Origin: Actinomycetota bacterium | GTDB taxonomy: Bacteria > Actinomycetota > Thermoleophilia > Solirubrobacterales > Solirubrobacteraceae | Assembly (NCBI GenBank): GCA_009699615.1 | Contig: WLNV01000008.1 | Coordinates: forward strand, 1-19,281 | Direction: 5' to 3' | DNA: 19,281 bases | In this document: in pieces, positions 5,887 through 12,357 of the stretch | How the letters are laid out: each line of letters begins with the position of its first letter | How positions within the stretch are numbered: the first letter of the stretch is position 1 | The notes under the pieces: model-generated | Databases searched by the model: none | What the model was told of the DNA's origin: nothing | Seen by the model: the letters and a program-made list of their open reading frames with translations, nothing else | Program-made: the position numbers and the translations under genes

Positions 5887-6825
5887 ATGAAGAGTCCGGG
5901 CCTACTCTCGATTGTGGTCGCTGCGGCCGTGACTCTCGCCTTGCTGCCCGGGGTGGCGTTTGCTGGGGCTTCTGGTCAACCTGCGCAGAGCGGGAACCCG
6001 TCCGGCCTGCCGACACACGGGCAGAAGCCGACCGTAGCGGCTGGCTCGCAGCCCCTGTTTGGCGGCGGCTGGTATCGACGCGGGGGAACCGAAGGGCTGC
6101 TCGTCGACCCGGTCAACCCAACGGCGCTCGCCGCGCGCAAGGTCACCGGCGCGGCGCGCTTCACTCCAGGAGCGGTCACGGTCGTCAAGAATCTCGCGCC
6201 TTCGACTGACAGCGGCCGCTTCAATCTGATGATTGACGGCGTCGAGCTGGCGACGAAGGTCGGAGATGCAGGTTCCACCGGGCCGATCGCTCTCTTGCCC
6301 GGCAGCCACGTTATCTCCGAGACTGCCGTCGCGCCGGCCGTCCAGGCGGACTACGCCAGCTCGATCGCTTGCACGAGCGCTGGCGAGCTTGTCGCCGCGG
6401 GCCCTGGAACAAACCTTCTCGTGATTCTGAAGCCGCGCCAGACGATGAACTGCGTCGTGACCAACCTTCGTCGCCCCGGAGAGGTGATCATCTCCAACCG
6501 TGTCAAGGACGGCCTTCAGGGGCGGTTTCGCTTCACAGGGACGCTCGACGGCGACTTCGATCTGCTGACCGGCGGGTCAAGGACGTTCAGGCTGCCGCCC
6601 GGTAGCTACCGCGCAACGCAGGAGGTCGTTGAAGGGGTCTTCGCAGTCGACAGCATCGAGTGTTCCGATGGCGGCGATGCTGCTGGGGGTTCGACAACGT
6701 CGAAGGAGAGCGCGCTGATCAGCCTGCAATCGGGCGAGGTCGTCACCTGCACCTTCGCCAACGCCGGCTCAGGGCTGCTGCCGGAGGTCACGGGCAGTCG
6801 TCAGCTCGGCCTTTCTTCCCGCTGA
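5887..6825 (+). CDS. Secreted protein with two prealbumin-like beta-sandwich repeats
   Basis: 312 residues. The first 26 form a signal peptide (hydrophobic core, cleavage likely after AFA). A low-complexity segment to about residue 95 leads into two related repeats (about 96-193 and 198-291). Each runs from a V-x-V-x-N/K strand through G-R-F-x-(L/F) and a L-x-PG-S-(H/Y) turn to a pair of cysteines (C162/C189 and C259/C288), the second followed by (V/T)-x-N or F-A-N. Spacing and the PGSY-x-x-(T/S)E-type turn resemble prealbumin/SpaA-like domains of actinobacterial surface proteins. The cysteine pairs suggest one disulfide per repeat. No LPxTG motif or C-terminal membrane segment is present, so it is probably released or loosely wall-bound. 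Precise function is unknown. Confidence 0.75.
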   Translation: MKSPGLLSIVVAAAVTLALLPGVAFAGASGQPAQSGNPSGLPTHGQKPTVAAGSQPLFGGGWYRRGGTEGLLVDPVNPTALAARKVTGAARFTPGAVTVVKNLAPSTDSGRFNLMIDGVELATKVGDAGSTGPIALLPGSHVISETAVAPAVQADYASSIACTSAGELVAAGPGTNLLVILKPRQTMNCVVTNLRRPGEVIISNRVKDGLQGRFRFTGTLDGDFDLLTGGSRTFRLPPGSYRATQEVVEGVFAVDSIECSDGGDAAGGSTTSKESALISLQSGEVVTCTFANAGSGLLPEVTGSRQLGLSSR

Positions 6826-6852
6826 CCGAGATCATCGGAGCAGCTGGCGCGG

Positions 6853-7527
6853 CTACCGCTTCGTCGTGCTATTCGTCGACTTCTTCTTAGGTTTCTTCTT
6901 CGGCTTCTTCTTCGGCTTCTTCTTCGGCTTCTTCTTCGGCTTCTTCTTGACGACCTTGCGCAGCGTTCGCATCCCGAGCAGCTGTGAGTGGGTTGCTCCG
7001 CTGGCGTAGCCGGTTGGCGTTCCCGGAACTACGCCGATCCCAATGTCGGTGTACTCGCGGCCAAGCATGTTCGTTCGGTGGGCGGGGCTGAGCATCAGCG
7101 CATCCACAATCTTGCGCGGCGTCCCTACGGTGCCTCCGCCCCAAGAGAGGTTCTCGCCGACCTGCCAGAGGTCGGCGCCGGCAAGATAGCCCGACAGGAA
7201 TACACGGCTTGGCAGCGTGCCGCCGAGCGGGTCGGTGTGTGAGAAGAAGTGCTGGTCGACCATCTGCTGCGCGTAGCTTGAGGCCGCCTGCTCCAAATGC
7301 GGCTCGGACTTCACGGCCTTCACCGAGACGCGCGCGCGTTCTACGTTGATCAGGCAGAGCATCGCCGCACGGGTTCGGGGATCGCCAGCGAAGCGCGGAA
7401 GGTCGTCAACGCCGACGCACGGCGTTGAGGCAAGCTCGGCGCCGCGAGAGAGCGAAAAGGTCAGGAGAAAGGCGCCGGACAGGCCGACGAGGACCAAACA
7501 GGTGAGGGCGACAATCGTTCGATTCAT
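6853..7527 (-). CDS. Secreted CAP-domain (SCP/PR-1-like) protein with KKKP-repeat tail
   Basis: 224 residues from ATG 7527, preceded by GGTGGAG at a suitable distance. The longer upstream frame is rejected because the signal sequence begins here. Residues 1-34 hold a membrane/signal segment (IVALTCLVLVGLSGAFLLTF). Residues about 50-190 are a bacterial CAP domain: HFFSHTDPLGG (H97), VGENLSWG (E125), SPAHRTNMLG (H150) and YTDIGIGVV. These domains occur in extracytoplasmic wall-associated proteins; the catalytic role is not settled for the family. Residues 191-216 are KVV followed by tandem KKKP units, giving a very basic tail suited to binding anionic wall polymers or nucleic acid. It diverges from an L,D-transpeptidase gene, which fits an envelope role. 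Confidence 0.9.
   Translation of the reverse strand: MNRTIVALTCLVLVGLSGAFLLTFSLSRGAELASTPCVGVDDLPRFAGDPRTRAAMLCLINVERARVSVKAVKSEPHLEQAASSYAQQMVDQHFFSHTDPLGGTLPSRVFLSGYLAGADLWQVGENLSWGGGTVGTPRKIVDALMLSPAHRTNMLGREYTDIGIGVVPGTPTGYASGATHSQLLGMRTLRKVVKKKPKKKPKKKPKKKPKKKPKKKSTNSTTKR
6878..6949. repeat. Six 12-bp tandem repeats coding for the KKKP tail
   Basis: Units of GGCTTCTTCTTC on the plus strand: three exact copies (6902-6937), one copy with a single end change (6938-6949) and two more degenerate copies (6878-6901). In the minus-strand gene each unit encodes Lys-Lys-Lys-Pro. The near-identity at DNA level suggests recent expansion, and slippage would change the tail in whole four-residue steps. 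Confidence 0.9.
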
Positions 7528-7561
7528 TGCTCCACCAAGACTATTGGCGGGAAAGTTCGAG

Positions 7562-7573
7562 TTTTGCGCAAAA
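7562..7573. promoter_or_regulatory. Perfect 12-bp palindrome TTTTGCGCAAAA
   Basis: A perfect palindrome in the 190 bp gap between the divergent CAP-domain and L,D-transpeptidase genes, 35 bp upstream of the CAP start codon. It stands out by its T and A tracts in G+C-rich DNA. Plausible operator site; regulator unknown. Confidence 0.45.
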
Positions 7574-7683
7574 ATGCTGAGTGTCAGGCCGTGAGCTGCC
7601 GCGCCGCGAATCTTGGCAATGCTGCTCGACGGCCCCTTTGCGCCCCGTGATTGTGCGCTCAAGCGTGCGGGAAAACGCTGAGC

Positions 7684-7697
7684 TCCACGAGCGTGGA
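7684..7697. promoter_or_regulatory. Inverted repeat TCCACG-ag-CGTGGA before the L,D-transpeptidase
   Basis: A perfect 6+6 inverted repeat with a 2-base spacer, ending six bases before the presumed -10 hexamer TAGATT (7704-7709). It therefore sits between the -35 and -10 positions of the L,D-transpeptidase promoter, a typical place for a repressor site. Regulator unknown. Confidence 0.4.
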
Positions 7698-7703
7698 CCG
7701 ACC

Positions 7704-7709
7704 TAGATT
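7704..7709 (+). promoter_or_regulatory. Putative -10 element TAGATT for the L,D-transpeptidase gene
   Basis: TAnnnT hexamer ending eight bases before ATG 7718. A transcript starting about seven bases downstream of it would have almost no 5' leader, and no Shine-Dalgarno sequence is seen before the start. Confidence 0.35.
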
Positions 7710-7717
7710 GTTTGAGC

Positions 7718-8473
7718 ATGGTGAGAACATCCAGCTCCGGATTCCTTCGTGCGATCCTCGTGGCAGCCTGCTCGGCGCTGGCGCTGGGTGGGGCCGCCGA
7801 CCGTGCACTGGCTGCCAACGAGTACAGCACCAAGATCGGGACGGAGGTTCGCCTCTCGGACGAACGGACGATGACGCGCTGGGCGACCCCGCTGAAGACC
7901 GCGCGCGTTTACGTGACTGCGAGCGCTCAAGCTCGGACGATCGCCAAGCTGCGGCTTCTGACGGAAGATCGGATGCCGGAGGTCTACGTCGCTCTCTCGC
8001 TTGCGACGAATACTGAAGGAGACTGGCTGAGGGTCCGAATTCCCGGTCGCCCGAACGGGCGATCAGGCTGGGTTCGCCGCGCTGCGTTCGGGGATCTCGT
8101 CCGCAACGAATACCGGCTCGAGATTAACCGCCGCTCGTTCCACATCCGTCTCTTCCGTGCGGGTCGTCAGATCTTCCGCGCCCGCGTTGGCGTTGGCACA
8201 GCGCAGACTCCGACGCCTGCCGGCCAGTTCTGGATCCGCGAGAAGCTGCGCTTCAGAAGCAACCCTTCCTACGGCAACTACGCGTTCGGCACTTCGGCCT
8301 ACGCCCCGACGTTGTCGGAGTGGCCGGGCGGTGGCGTTGTTGGCATACACGGCACTGAGTTTCCGTCGCTGATCCCCGGCCGTCCGTCTCACGGCTGCAT
8401 TCGAATGCGCAACGCCTCGGTCGCCAAGCTCTGGCAGATGACTCCGCTGGGCACGCCGGTTCAGATCCGCTGA
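7718..8473 (+). CDS. L,D-transpeptidase (YkuD family), secreted
   Basis: 251 residues from ATG 7718; TTG at 7712 is a less likely alternative. Residues 1-31 are a signal peptide ending near ALA-AN. Residues about 40-122 look like an SH3-type domain (ARVYVTASAQARTIAKLRLL, GDWLRVRIPGR, GWVRRAAFG). Residues about 127-251 are the YkuD catalytic domain: PTPAGQFWI, GIHGT (H211), and SHGCIRM with nucleophile C227. These enzymes form 3-3 peptidoglycan crosslinks outside the membrane or attach proteins to the wall. It is divergent from the CAP-domain gene and converges on RR4 with only 23 bp between stops. Catalytic residues are all present. Confidence 0.93.
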   Translation: MVRTSSSGFLRAILVAACSALALGGAADRALAANEYSTKIGTEVRLSDERTMTRWATPLKTARVYVTASAQARTIAKLRLLTEDRMPEVYVALSLATNTEGDWLRVRIPGRPNGRSGWVRRAAFGDLVRNEYRLEINRRSFHIRLFRAGRQIFRARVGVGTAQTPTPAGQFWIREKLRFRSNPSYGNYAFGTSAYAPTLSEWPGGGVVGIHGTEFPSLIPGRPSHGCIRMRNASVAKLWQMTPLGTPVQIR

Positions 8474-8496
8474 GCGGCCCCCAGCTCTCCGGTTGA

Positions 8497-9198
8497 TCAG
8501 TCGAGCAGGTCGTTGTCGAGTGCGTAGCGGACGAGCCCAGCGCGGTTGTTGACGTCGAGCTTGCGGAGGATGTTCGCGCGGTGCGATTCGACCGTCCTGA
8601 TCGAAAGGTGAAGCTCGTCGGCGCTCTCCTTGTTGGTGTGGCCCAGCGCGACCAGGTGAACGATGTCGCGCTCGCGTTCGGTCAGGTTGTCATTAGCCTT
8701 GCGGTGATCGAGGCCGGCGATCAGCATCGCAATCCGTGGACTCAGCGATGGGCGGCCGCTGCGCGCCCGGCGGATCGCCTTGAGCACGTCCTCCGGGTCT
8801 TCCGACATCAGCATGTAGCCGACCGCGCCGGCACGGATTACTTCGCGGGCAAAGATAGCGTCCTCGCGGGTCGTCAGCACAATGATCGAGGATTCCGAGG
8901 AGGCGTCGGCGAGCTGCTCGATCAAATCGACCGCATCGGCTGTACCGCGCGTATCGTGCGGGTCGTAGACGATCACGTCCGGCTTGTGACCTCTGGCAGC
9001 GACGACTGCCTGACTGGGCTCAGAAGCAGCAGCGACGACCTCAATGCCATCCTCAGCGCGCATCATCCGTGCTAGAGCACTGCGTACGAGCGTCTCGCCG
9101 TCGACGAGCATGACGGTCAGCGTTGCTTCCGCCGCGCCTTCCACGGGACTCTGATCGGTCGTCCTATCGAGTGTTTCTGAGCTGGTTGAACGTTGCAT
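8497..9198 (-). CDS. RR4: NarL/FixJ-family response regulator, orphan
   Basis: 233 residues from ATG 9198, with AGAGAGGGA just upstream as ribosome-binding site; the start matches that of RR3 (MQ-x-S-x-SS). The receiver (about 27-150) has one of the two acidic residues (D33, then Gly34), phospho-acceptor D79 (GHKPDVIVYDP) and switch T109, but Met131 at the conserved Lys position (GYMLMSEDP). The helix-turn-helix (about 170-233) has LTERERDIVHLVALGHT and SIRTVESHRANILRKLD. It is most similar to RR3 (shared L-T-V-M-x-VD, E-T-L-V-R-SALA and YALDNDL), so the two look like a duplication separated by the envelope block. No histidine kinase is in the window, so any phosphate donor must be encoded elsewhere. 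Confidence 0.9.
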   Translation of the reverse strand: MQRSTSSETLDRTTDQSPVEGAAEATLTVMLVDGETLVRSALARMMRAEDGIEVVAAASEPSQAVVAARGHKPDVIVYDPHDTRGTADAVDLIEQLADASSESSIIVLTTREDAIFAREVIRAGAVGYMLMSEDPEDVLKAIRRARSGRPSLSPRIAMLIAGLDHRKANDNLTERERDIVHLVALGHTNKESADELHLSIRTVESHRANILRKLDVNNRAGLVRYALDNDLLD

Positions 9199-9294
9199 TG
9201 GGTCCCTCTCTGTAGTGCTCGTCGATCGAGGGACTCGACCGACTACGCACTGGATTAGGGGCAATGCTAGGACTGCGGAGCCACATCGCGCACA

Positions 9295-9308
9295 GCAGAA
9301 TATGCTGC
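9295..9308. repeat. Imperfect palindrome GCAGAATATGCTGC upstream of RR4
   Basis: Arms GCAG and CTGC around AATATG, in the A+T-richest part of the 236 bp between RR4 and RR5, about 100 bp upstream of the RR4 start. The same gap has TACG at 9244, 9323, 9348 and 9411. No gene could be supported here. Confidence 0.3.
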
Positions 9309-9402
9309 AAATAGGCGGGTTGTACGCGGTCGGCCTGTGCGGTCATCTACGTCGCGGGGTGTGCGCTTCTCCGCGTTTGAGTAGAGCTTTCGCGAACGGC
9401 GA

Positions 9403-9414
9403 GTAGAAGCTACG
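9403..9414. promoter_or_regulatory. GTAG-AA-GCTACG element, also found upstream of RR5
   Basis: GTAGAAGCTACG differs from GTAGTTGCTACG (10195-10206) only in the two central bases, and both contain the inverted pair GTAG/CTAC. This copy lies between the RR5 stop and RR4. A palindrome CGCGGCCGCG follows at 9413-9422, so a role at the RR5 3' end is also possible. Confidence 0.4.
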
Positions 9415-9434
9415 CGGCCGCGCTGTGGCTGAGT

Positions 9435-10115
9435 TCAGGCTGCTTCGTCGGCCGGGGCGGCTTCGTCAAAGAGGCCGTTGTCGTAGGCGAACCTGACCAG
9501 CTCGGCGCGGCTTGCCAATCCCAGCTTGTGAAAGATCTTCGCCCGGTGCGCTTCAATCGTCCGTATCGACAGGTGCATCTCGTCTGCGATCTCTCTGCTC
9601 GTGAAGCCCCAGGCAATCGATCGGACGATCTCTCGCTGGCGCGAAGTCAGCTCGCCGCTGAAGGAGTCGCGGTTGAGTCGGGCTATCCCGTTCGCGACCC
9701 GCGGGCTGATCCAAGGTCGGTTCTCGGCTGCACGCCGGATCGCCTTCAGCAGGTCTTCGGGATCATCGGATTTCAGCATGTAGGCGACCGCGCCGGCGTG
9801 AAGCGCGGCGCGAGCGACGACGGCGGATTCCGATTCGGTCAGAATCATGATTGCCGAGGTGGGCGAGGCGACCACCAGACGCTCGACGACGCGAGCGACG
9901 GAATCAGCGTTCAGGGGCGGTGGCGGGTCGTAGACGATCACATCCGGGTGATGGCCGGCAGCGCCTCGAACCGCTGCATCCGAACCGTCCGTCGTTGCGG
10001 TCACCTCAAAATCGTCGCTGCCTGCGATCAGTGCTGCCAAGGCGGTCCGCGATATCGCGTGGCCGTCGGAGAGCTCGACTGTGATCTTGGCTGTGGTTCC
10101 GGGCTCGACGCTCAT
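9435..10115 (-). CDS. RR5: NarL/FixJ-family response regulator, orphan
   Basis: 226 residues from ATG 10115, with GGAG about eight bases upstream. The receiver (about 10-135) keeps phospho-acceptor D63 (GHHPDVIVYDPPPP), switch T93 (MILTES) and the conserved K115 (AYMLKSDDP). The beta-1 acidic pair is reduced to D17 (ELSDGHAIS). It is the only one of the five with Asp, Thr and Lys together. The helix-turn-helix (about 156-216) has LTSRQREIVRSIAWGFTSREIADEMHLSIRTIEAHRAKIFHKLGL, a LuxR-type fold, and a short acidic Ala-rich tail (DEAAPADEAA) follows. It lies in tandem upstream of RR4, 236 bp apart, so separate promoters are likely. No kinase is adjacent. Confidence 0.9.
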   Translation of the reverse strand: MSVEPGTTAKITVELSDGHAISRTALAALIAGSDDFEVTATTDGSDAAVRGAAGHHPDVIVYDPPPPLNADSVARVVERLVVASPTSAIMILTESESAVVARAALHAGAVAYMLKSDDPEDLLKAIRRAAENRPWISPRVANGIARLNRDSFSGELTSRQREIVRSIAWGFTSREIADEMHLSIRTIEAHRAKIFHKLGLASRAELVRFAYDNGLFDEAAPADEAA

Positions 10116-10454
10116 CGCAAAACTCCGGTCACAGCCTGCGGCAGTGGGTTAGACATTAACCGTAAACATCGCAGCCTCTGCGAGAATGCGTGGCGTAGTT
10201 GCTACGTAAGGCTGGCCGGTCCTGCAGCGTCGCGCAGGCGGCGCCGGGCGCCTCAAACTCCAAGCCTCCGCCGTCAGAGGAAGGGTGCAAATTAATACTT
10301 AGGGTCTGGCTGGATATCTACTGACGAGGGCGCCGAGAGGGGCGGCGAAGATTACAGCGCGGTAGCGTTTTCGCTCGCGGAGGCTTCGTCGGGGGTTCTG
10401 AAGCGCCAAATCGCTGACATTTATCTATATGGATCTACAACGAGGGAGTGCACG
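10116..10454. other. Intergenic region between RR5 and the copper lipoprotein gene
   Basis: 339 bp without a supportable gene, between divergent genes. It holds GGTTA-gacat-TAACC (10147-10161), the shared element GTAGTTGCTACG (10195-10206), a G+C-rich hairpin AGGCG/CGCCT (10236-10253) without a T-tract, and an A+T-rich stretch near 10417-10435 (ATTTATCTATATGG) that probably contains the promoter of the lipoprotein gene. Confidence 0.6.
10195..10206. promoter_or_regulatory. GTAG-TT-GCTACG element upstream of RR5
   Basis: Part of the perfect inverted repeat CGTAG-ttg-CTACG (10194-10206), 80 bp upstream of the RR5 start codon. Near-identical to 9403-9414 between RR5 and RR4. The repetition suggests a shared binding site for a member of this regulator group. 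Confidence 0.4.
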
Positions 10455-10949
10455 ATGAAGATGAAGATGAAGATGAGACGGAATGGTTTTTGGACAATTG
10501 GATTCGTAGGTGCTGCGCTGCTTGCTGCTCTTGCGTTCTCCGCCTGCGGCTCGTCGTCTTCGTCATCGTCGGCGACCAGTACGACGGCACCGGCGTCTAC
10601 TCCTGCTGCCGCGACGACCCCGGCCGACGGCACGGTTGATGTTGTCCTTAATGAGATGAACATCATCCCGACGCCAGACCAAACAACTGCCGGCGAAGTG
10701 ACCTGGAACGTCAAGAACACCGGCTCTGTGATGCACGAGATGGTGGTGATCAAGACCGACAAGAAGGCCGGCGATCTGCTCGAAGGCGACGAGCCTTCCG
10801 AAGACGGTGCGATCGGCGAAGTTGCAGACCTTGCTGCCGGCAAGAGCGAGAGTCTCAAGCTCAAGATGACTGCCGGCCACTACGCGCTGATCTGCGCACT
10901 GCCCGGTCACTACCAAGCCGGCATGTACAAAGACTTCACCGTCAACTAG
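10455..10949 (+). CDS. Blue-copper (cupredoxin) lipoprotein
   Basis: 164 residues, with ribosome-binding site GAGGGAG (10442-10448) six bases upstream. The N-terminus is a basic MKMKMKMRR followed by a hydrophobic stretch and a lipobox-like FSAC (C31), so the protein should be a membrane-anchored lipoprotein. A Ser/Thr/Ala/Pro-rich linker runs to about residue 58. The rest is a plastocyanin-type fold with the full type 1 copper set: H94 (SVMHEM), C137, H142 and M147 (CALPGHYQAGM). Its likely role is one-electron transfer or copper handling outside the membrane. It lies upstream of cydAB but two unrelated genes intervene, and bd oxidases take electrons from quinol, so a functional link is not shown. 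Confidence 0.9.
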   Translation: MKMKMKMRRNGFWTIGFVGAALLAALAFSACGSSSSSSSATSTTAPASTPAAATTPADGTVDVVLNEMNIIPTPDQTTAGEVTWNVKNTGSVMHEMVVIKTDKKAGDLLEGDEPSEDGAIGEVADLAAGKSESLKLKMTAGHYALICALPGHYQAGMYKDFTVN

Positions 10950-10982
10950 CCGTCGCTGTAATCAGGCCGGTGCAGTGCGGGG

Positions 10983-10988
10983 TAGGCT
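10983..10988 (+). promoter_or_regulatory. Putative -10 element TAGGCT, leaderless geometry
   Basis: TAnnnT hexamer ending six bases before GTG 10995, in the 45 bp gap after the lipoprotein gene. No Shine-Dalgarno sequence is seen next to the GTG. Confidence 0.5.
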
Positions 10989-10994
10989 TGTCGC

Positions 10995-12323
10995 GTGACG
11001 CGACTAGGCCTCCCGGCGCTGACGCCGGTCCGCGCGCTGATTGCTGCGCAGCTCGTGGTGATCACTGCGGCAGCAATGGCGACGGTTCTGTCGCTGCCGA
11101 AGTTCACTGGCGATGAGGTAGCTCACTTCAGCTACATGCAGAGCGTTGCAGAGCAAGGGCAGCTGCCCTTGCTCGGGCCGACGCTGATTAGTCCTCAGGT
11201 GGAAGCGATTTACGAAGGCACCTACCCGTCTCCCGGGAGGCTCGATCCCGCCAAGCGCGGCCTCAGCGGTCGCAGCTACGAGGCCTTCCAGCCGCCGCTC
11301 TACTACCTGCTCTCAGCCGCGCCGTTCAGGCTCGCGGGAAGCAACTACGTCGTCAAGATGCGCGTGATGCGGCTGCTCGGGCTCGGGCTGCTGCTGGCGG
11401 CGGCGCTGCTGCTGTGGCGCCTCACCGCCGAGGTTATCGGCGATCCCGAGCAGGCCGAGCCGTACTTCGCCTTCGCGCTCACCGCGCTGCTGTGGCCGGG
11501 GATCGTTCTGCGGACGGTGACGATCTCAAACAGCGGGCTCGAATTCCTAATTGGAGTTGGTTTGACGCTCGTGCTTTGGCGCGCTTGGCAGCGTCGCAGC
11601 ATCGGGTGGCTGCTCGGCGCCGCGGTCCTTGTCGGCTTCGGGCTGCTGACGCGGCTGACGATCATCGTCTTCGTTCCCGGGCTGCTGATCTGCGCCTTCG
11701 CCGTGCTGCGGCAGGCGCAGATCTCGGCCCGCACTCGCTGGCTCGCAGCCACAGGGGTGGTTGCGATCCCGGCGCTGATGCTGGCCCCGTGGCTGCTCTC
11801 GAATCTGGACCGCTACGGATCGCTCACCGGTTCACGCGTCGTTCGGCAGATGATGGAGCCGTTCTTCAATCCTGACGGGATCAAGTACACGGTCAGTGAT
11901 ATTCCCGGTCGGCTGCTCGTAGTGACGCGCGCGCCGCTGGCCGAGGAGTGGTGGATCGAGCTGCTCTCGGCCCTGAAGCGCTGGGTGTTGACGGTTCTGA
12001 TGACGGGGCTGGTCGTCCTGGCACCGCTTGGTGTTCTCAGCGTCAAGCCGAGCGAGCGGCGAACGCAGCTGCTCGTTCTGCTGGCCTTGCCGGTCGGCGT
12101 TGGGATCGTCTGGATGTGTTACGTGCTGCTCGTTCTGAACTGGGATTTCTTCCTTCCGCGTTACCTCTACCCAACAATTCCAGGCCTGATGCTGCTCGCG
12201 GCCTTCTCGCTCGGGCGGCTGCGCAGCGGCGCGCGCGCACTGACGATCAGCGCGGCCACGATCACGGTTCTGCTCGGGGCTTGGTGGGTCTATCTCTCGA
12301 CCGTCGAACCGTTTACCGGCTAG
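10995..12323 (+). CDS. GT-C-like membrane glycosyltransferase (PMT/DUF2142-like)
   Basis: 442 residues from GTG, with about ten predicted membrane helices. The first extracytoplasmic loop after helix 1 has GDEVAHFSYMQSV (D40, E41), and later YEAFQPPLYYLLSA. These are the acidic pair and the x-PPLYY motif typical of GT-C enzymes, which use polyprenyl-phosphate sugars on the outer face of the membrane. Helices rich in Leu and Ala follow (LLLAAALLLWRLTAEV, LTRLTIIVFVPGLLICAFAVL), with a further large outside loop near residues 275-310. Donor and acceptor cannot be told; envelope glycan or protein glycosylation are the usual roles. It appears to have its own promoter directly upstream. Confidence 0.8.
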   Translation: MTRLGLPALTPVRALIAAQLVVITAAAMATVLSLPKFTGDEVAHFSYMQSVAEQGQLPLLGPTLISPQVEAIYEGTYPSPGRLDPAKRGLSGRSYEAFQPPLYYLLSAAPFRLAGSNYVVKMRVMRLLGLGLLLAAALLLWRLTAEVIGDPEQAEPYFAFALTALLWPGIVLRTVTISNSGLEFLIGVGLTLVLWRAWQRRSIGWLLGAAVLVGFGLLTRLTIIVFVPGLLICAFAVLRQAQISARTRWLAATGVVAIPALMLAPWLLSNLDRYGSLTGSRVVRQMMEPFFNPDGIKYTVSDIPGRLLVVTRAPLAEEWWIELLSALKRWVLTVLMTGLVVLAPLGVLSVKPSERRTQLLVLLALPVGVGIVWMCYVLLVLNWDFFLPRYLYPTIPGLMLLAAFSLGRLRSGARALTISAATITVLLGAWWVYLSTVEPFTG

Positions 12324-12345
12324 GCCGGCGCGGAGGTCGCTGCGG

Positions 12346-12351
12346 TACGCT
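12346..12351 (+). promoter_or_regulatory. Putative -10 element TACGCT, leaderless geometry
   Basis: TAnnnT hexamer ending six bases before GTG 12358. It lies within the 34 bp gap after the glycosyltransferase gene, so the RDD gene may be transcribed separately despite the tight spacing. The intervening TCTTCT is pyrimidine-only and cannot serve as a ribosome-binding site. Confidence 0.5.
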
Positions 12352-12357
12352 TCTTCT

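Noticed and set aside
7528..7833. Upstream extension of the CAP-domain gene to 7833
   Set aside because: A good signal peptide starts at ATG 7527 with GGTGGAG before it. The extension would bury the signal and overlap the divergent L,D-transpeptidase gene.
9164..9406. Short frames on both strands in the RR4-RR5 gap (60-63 residues)
   Set aside because: No motif, no ribosome-binding site and mutually overlapping. The region is better explained as regulatory DNA with TACG repeats.
10236..10253. Hairpin AGGCG/CGCCT as a terminator
   Set aside because: No T-tract follows, the arms are short, and it lies between divergent genes, where no terminator is expected.
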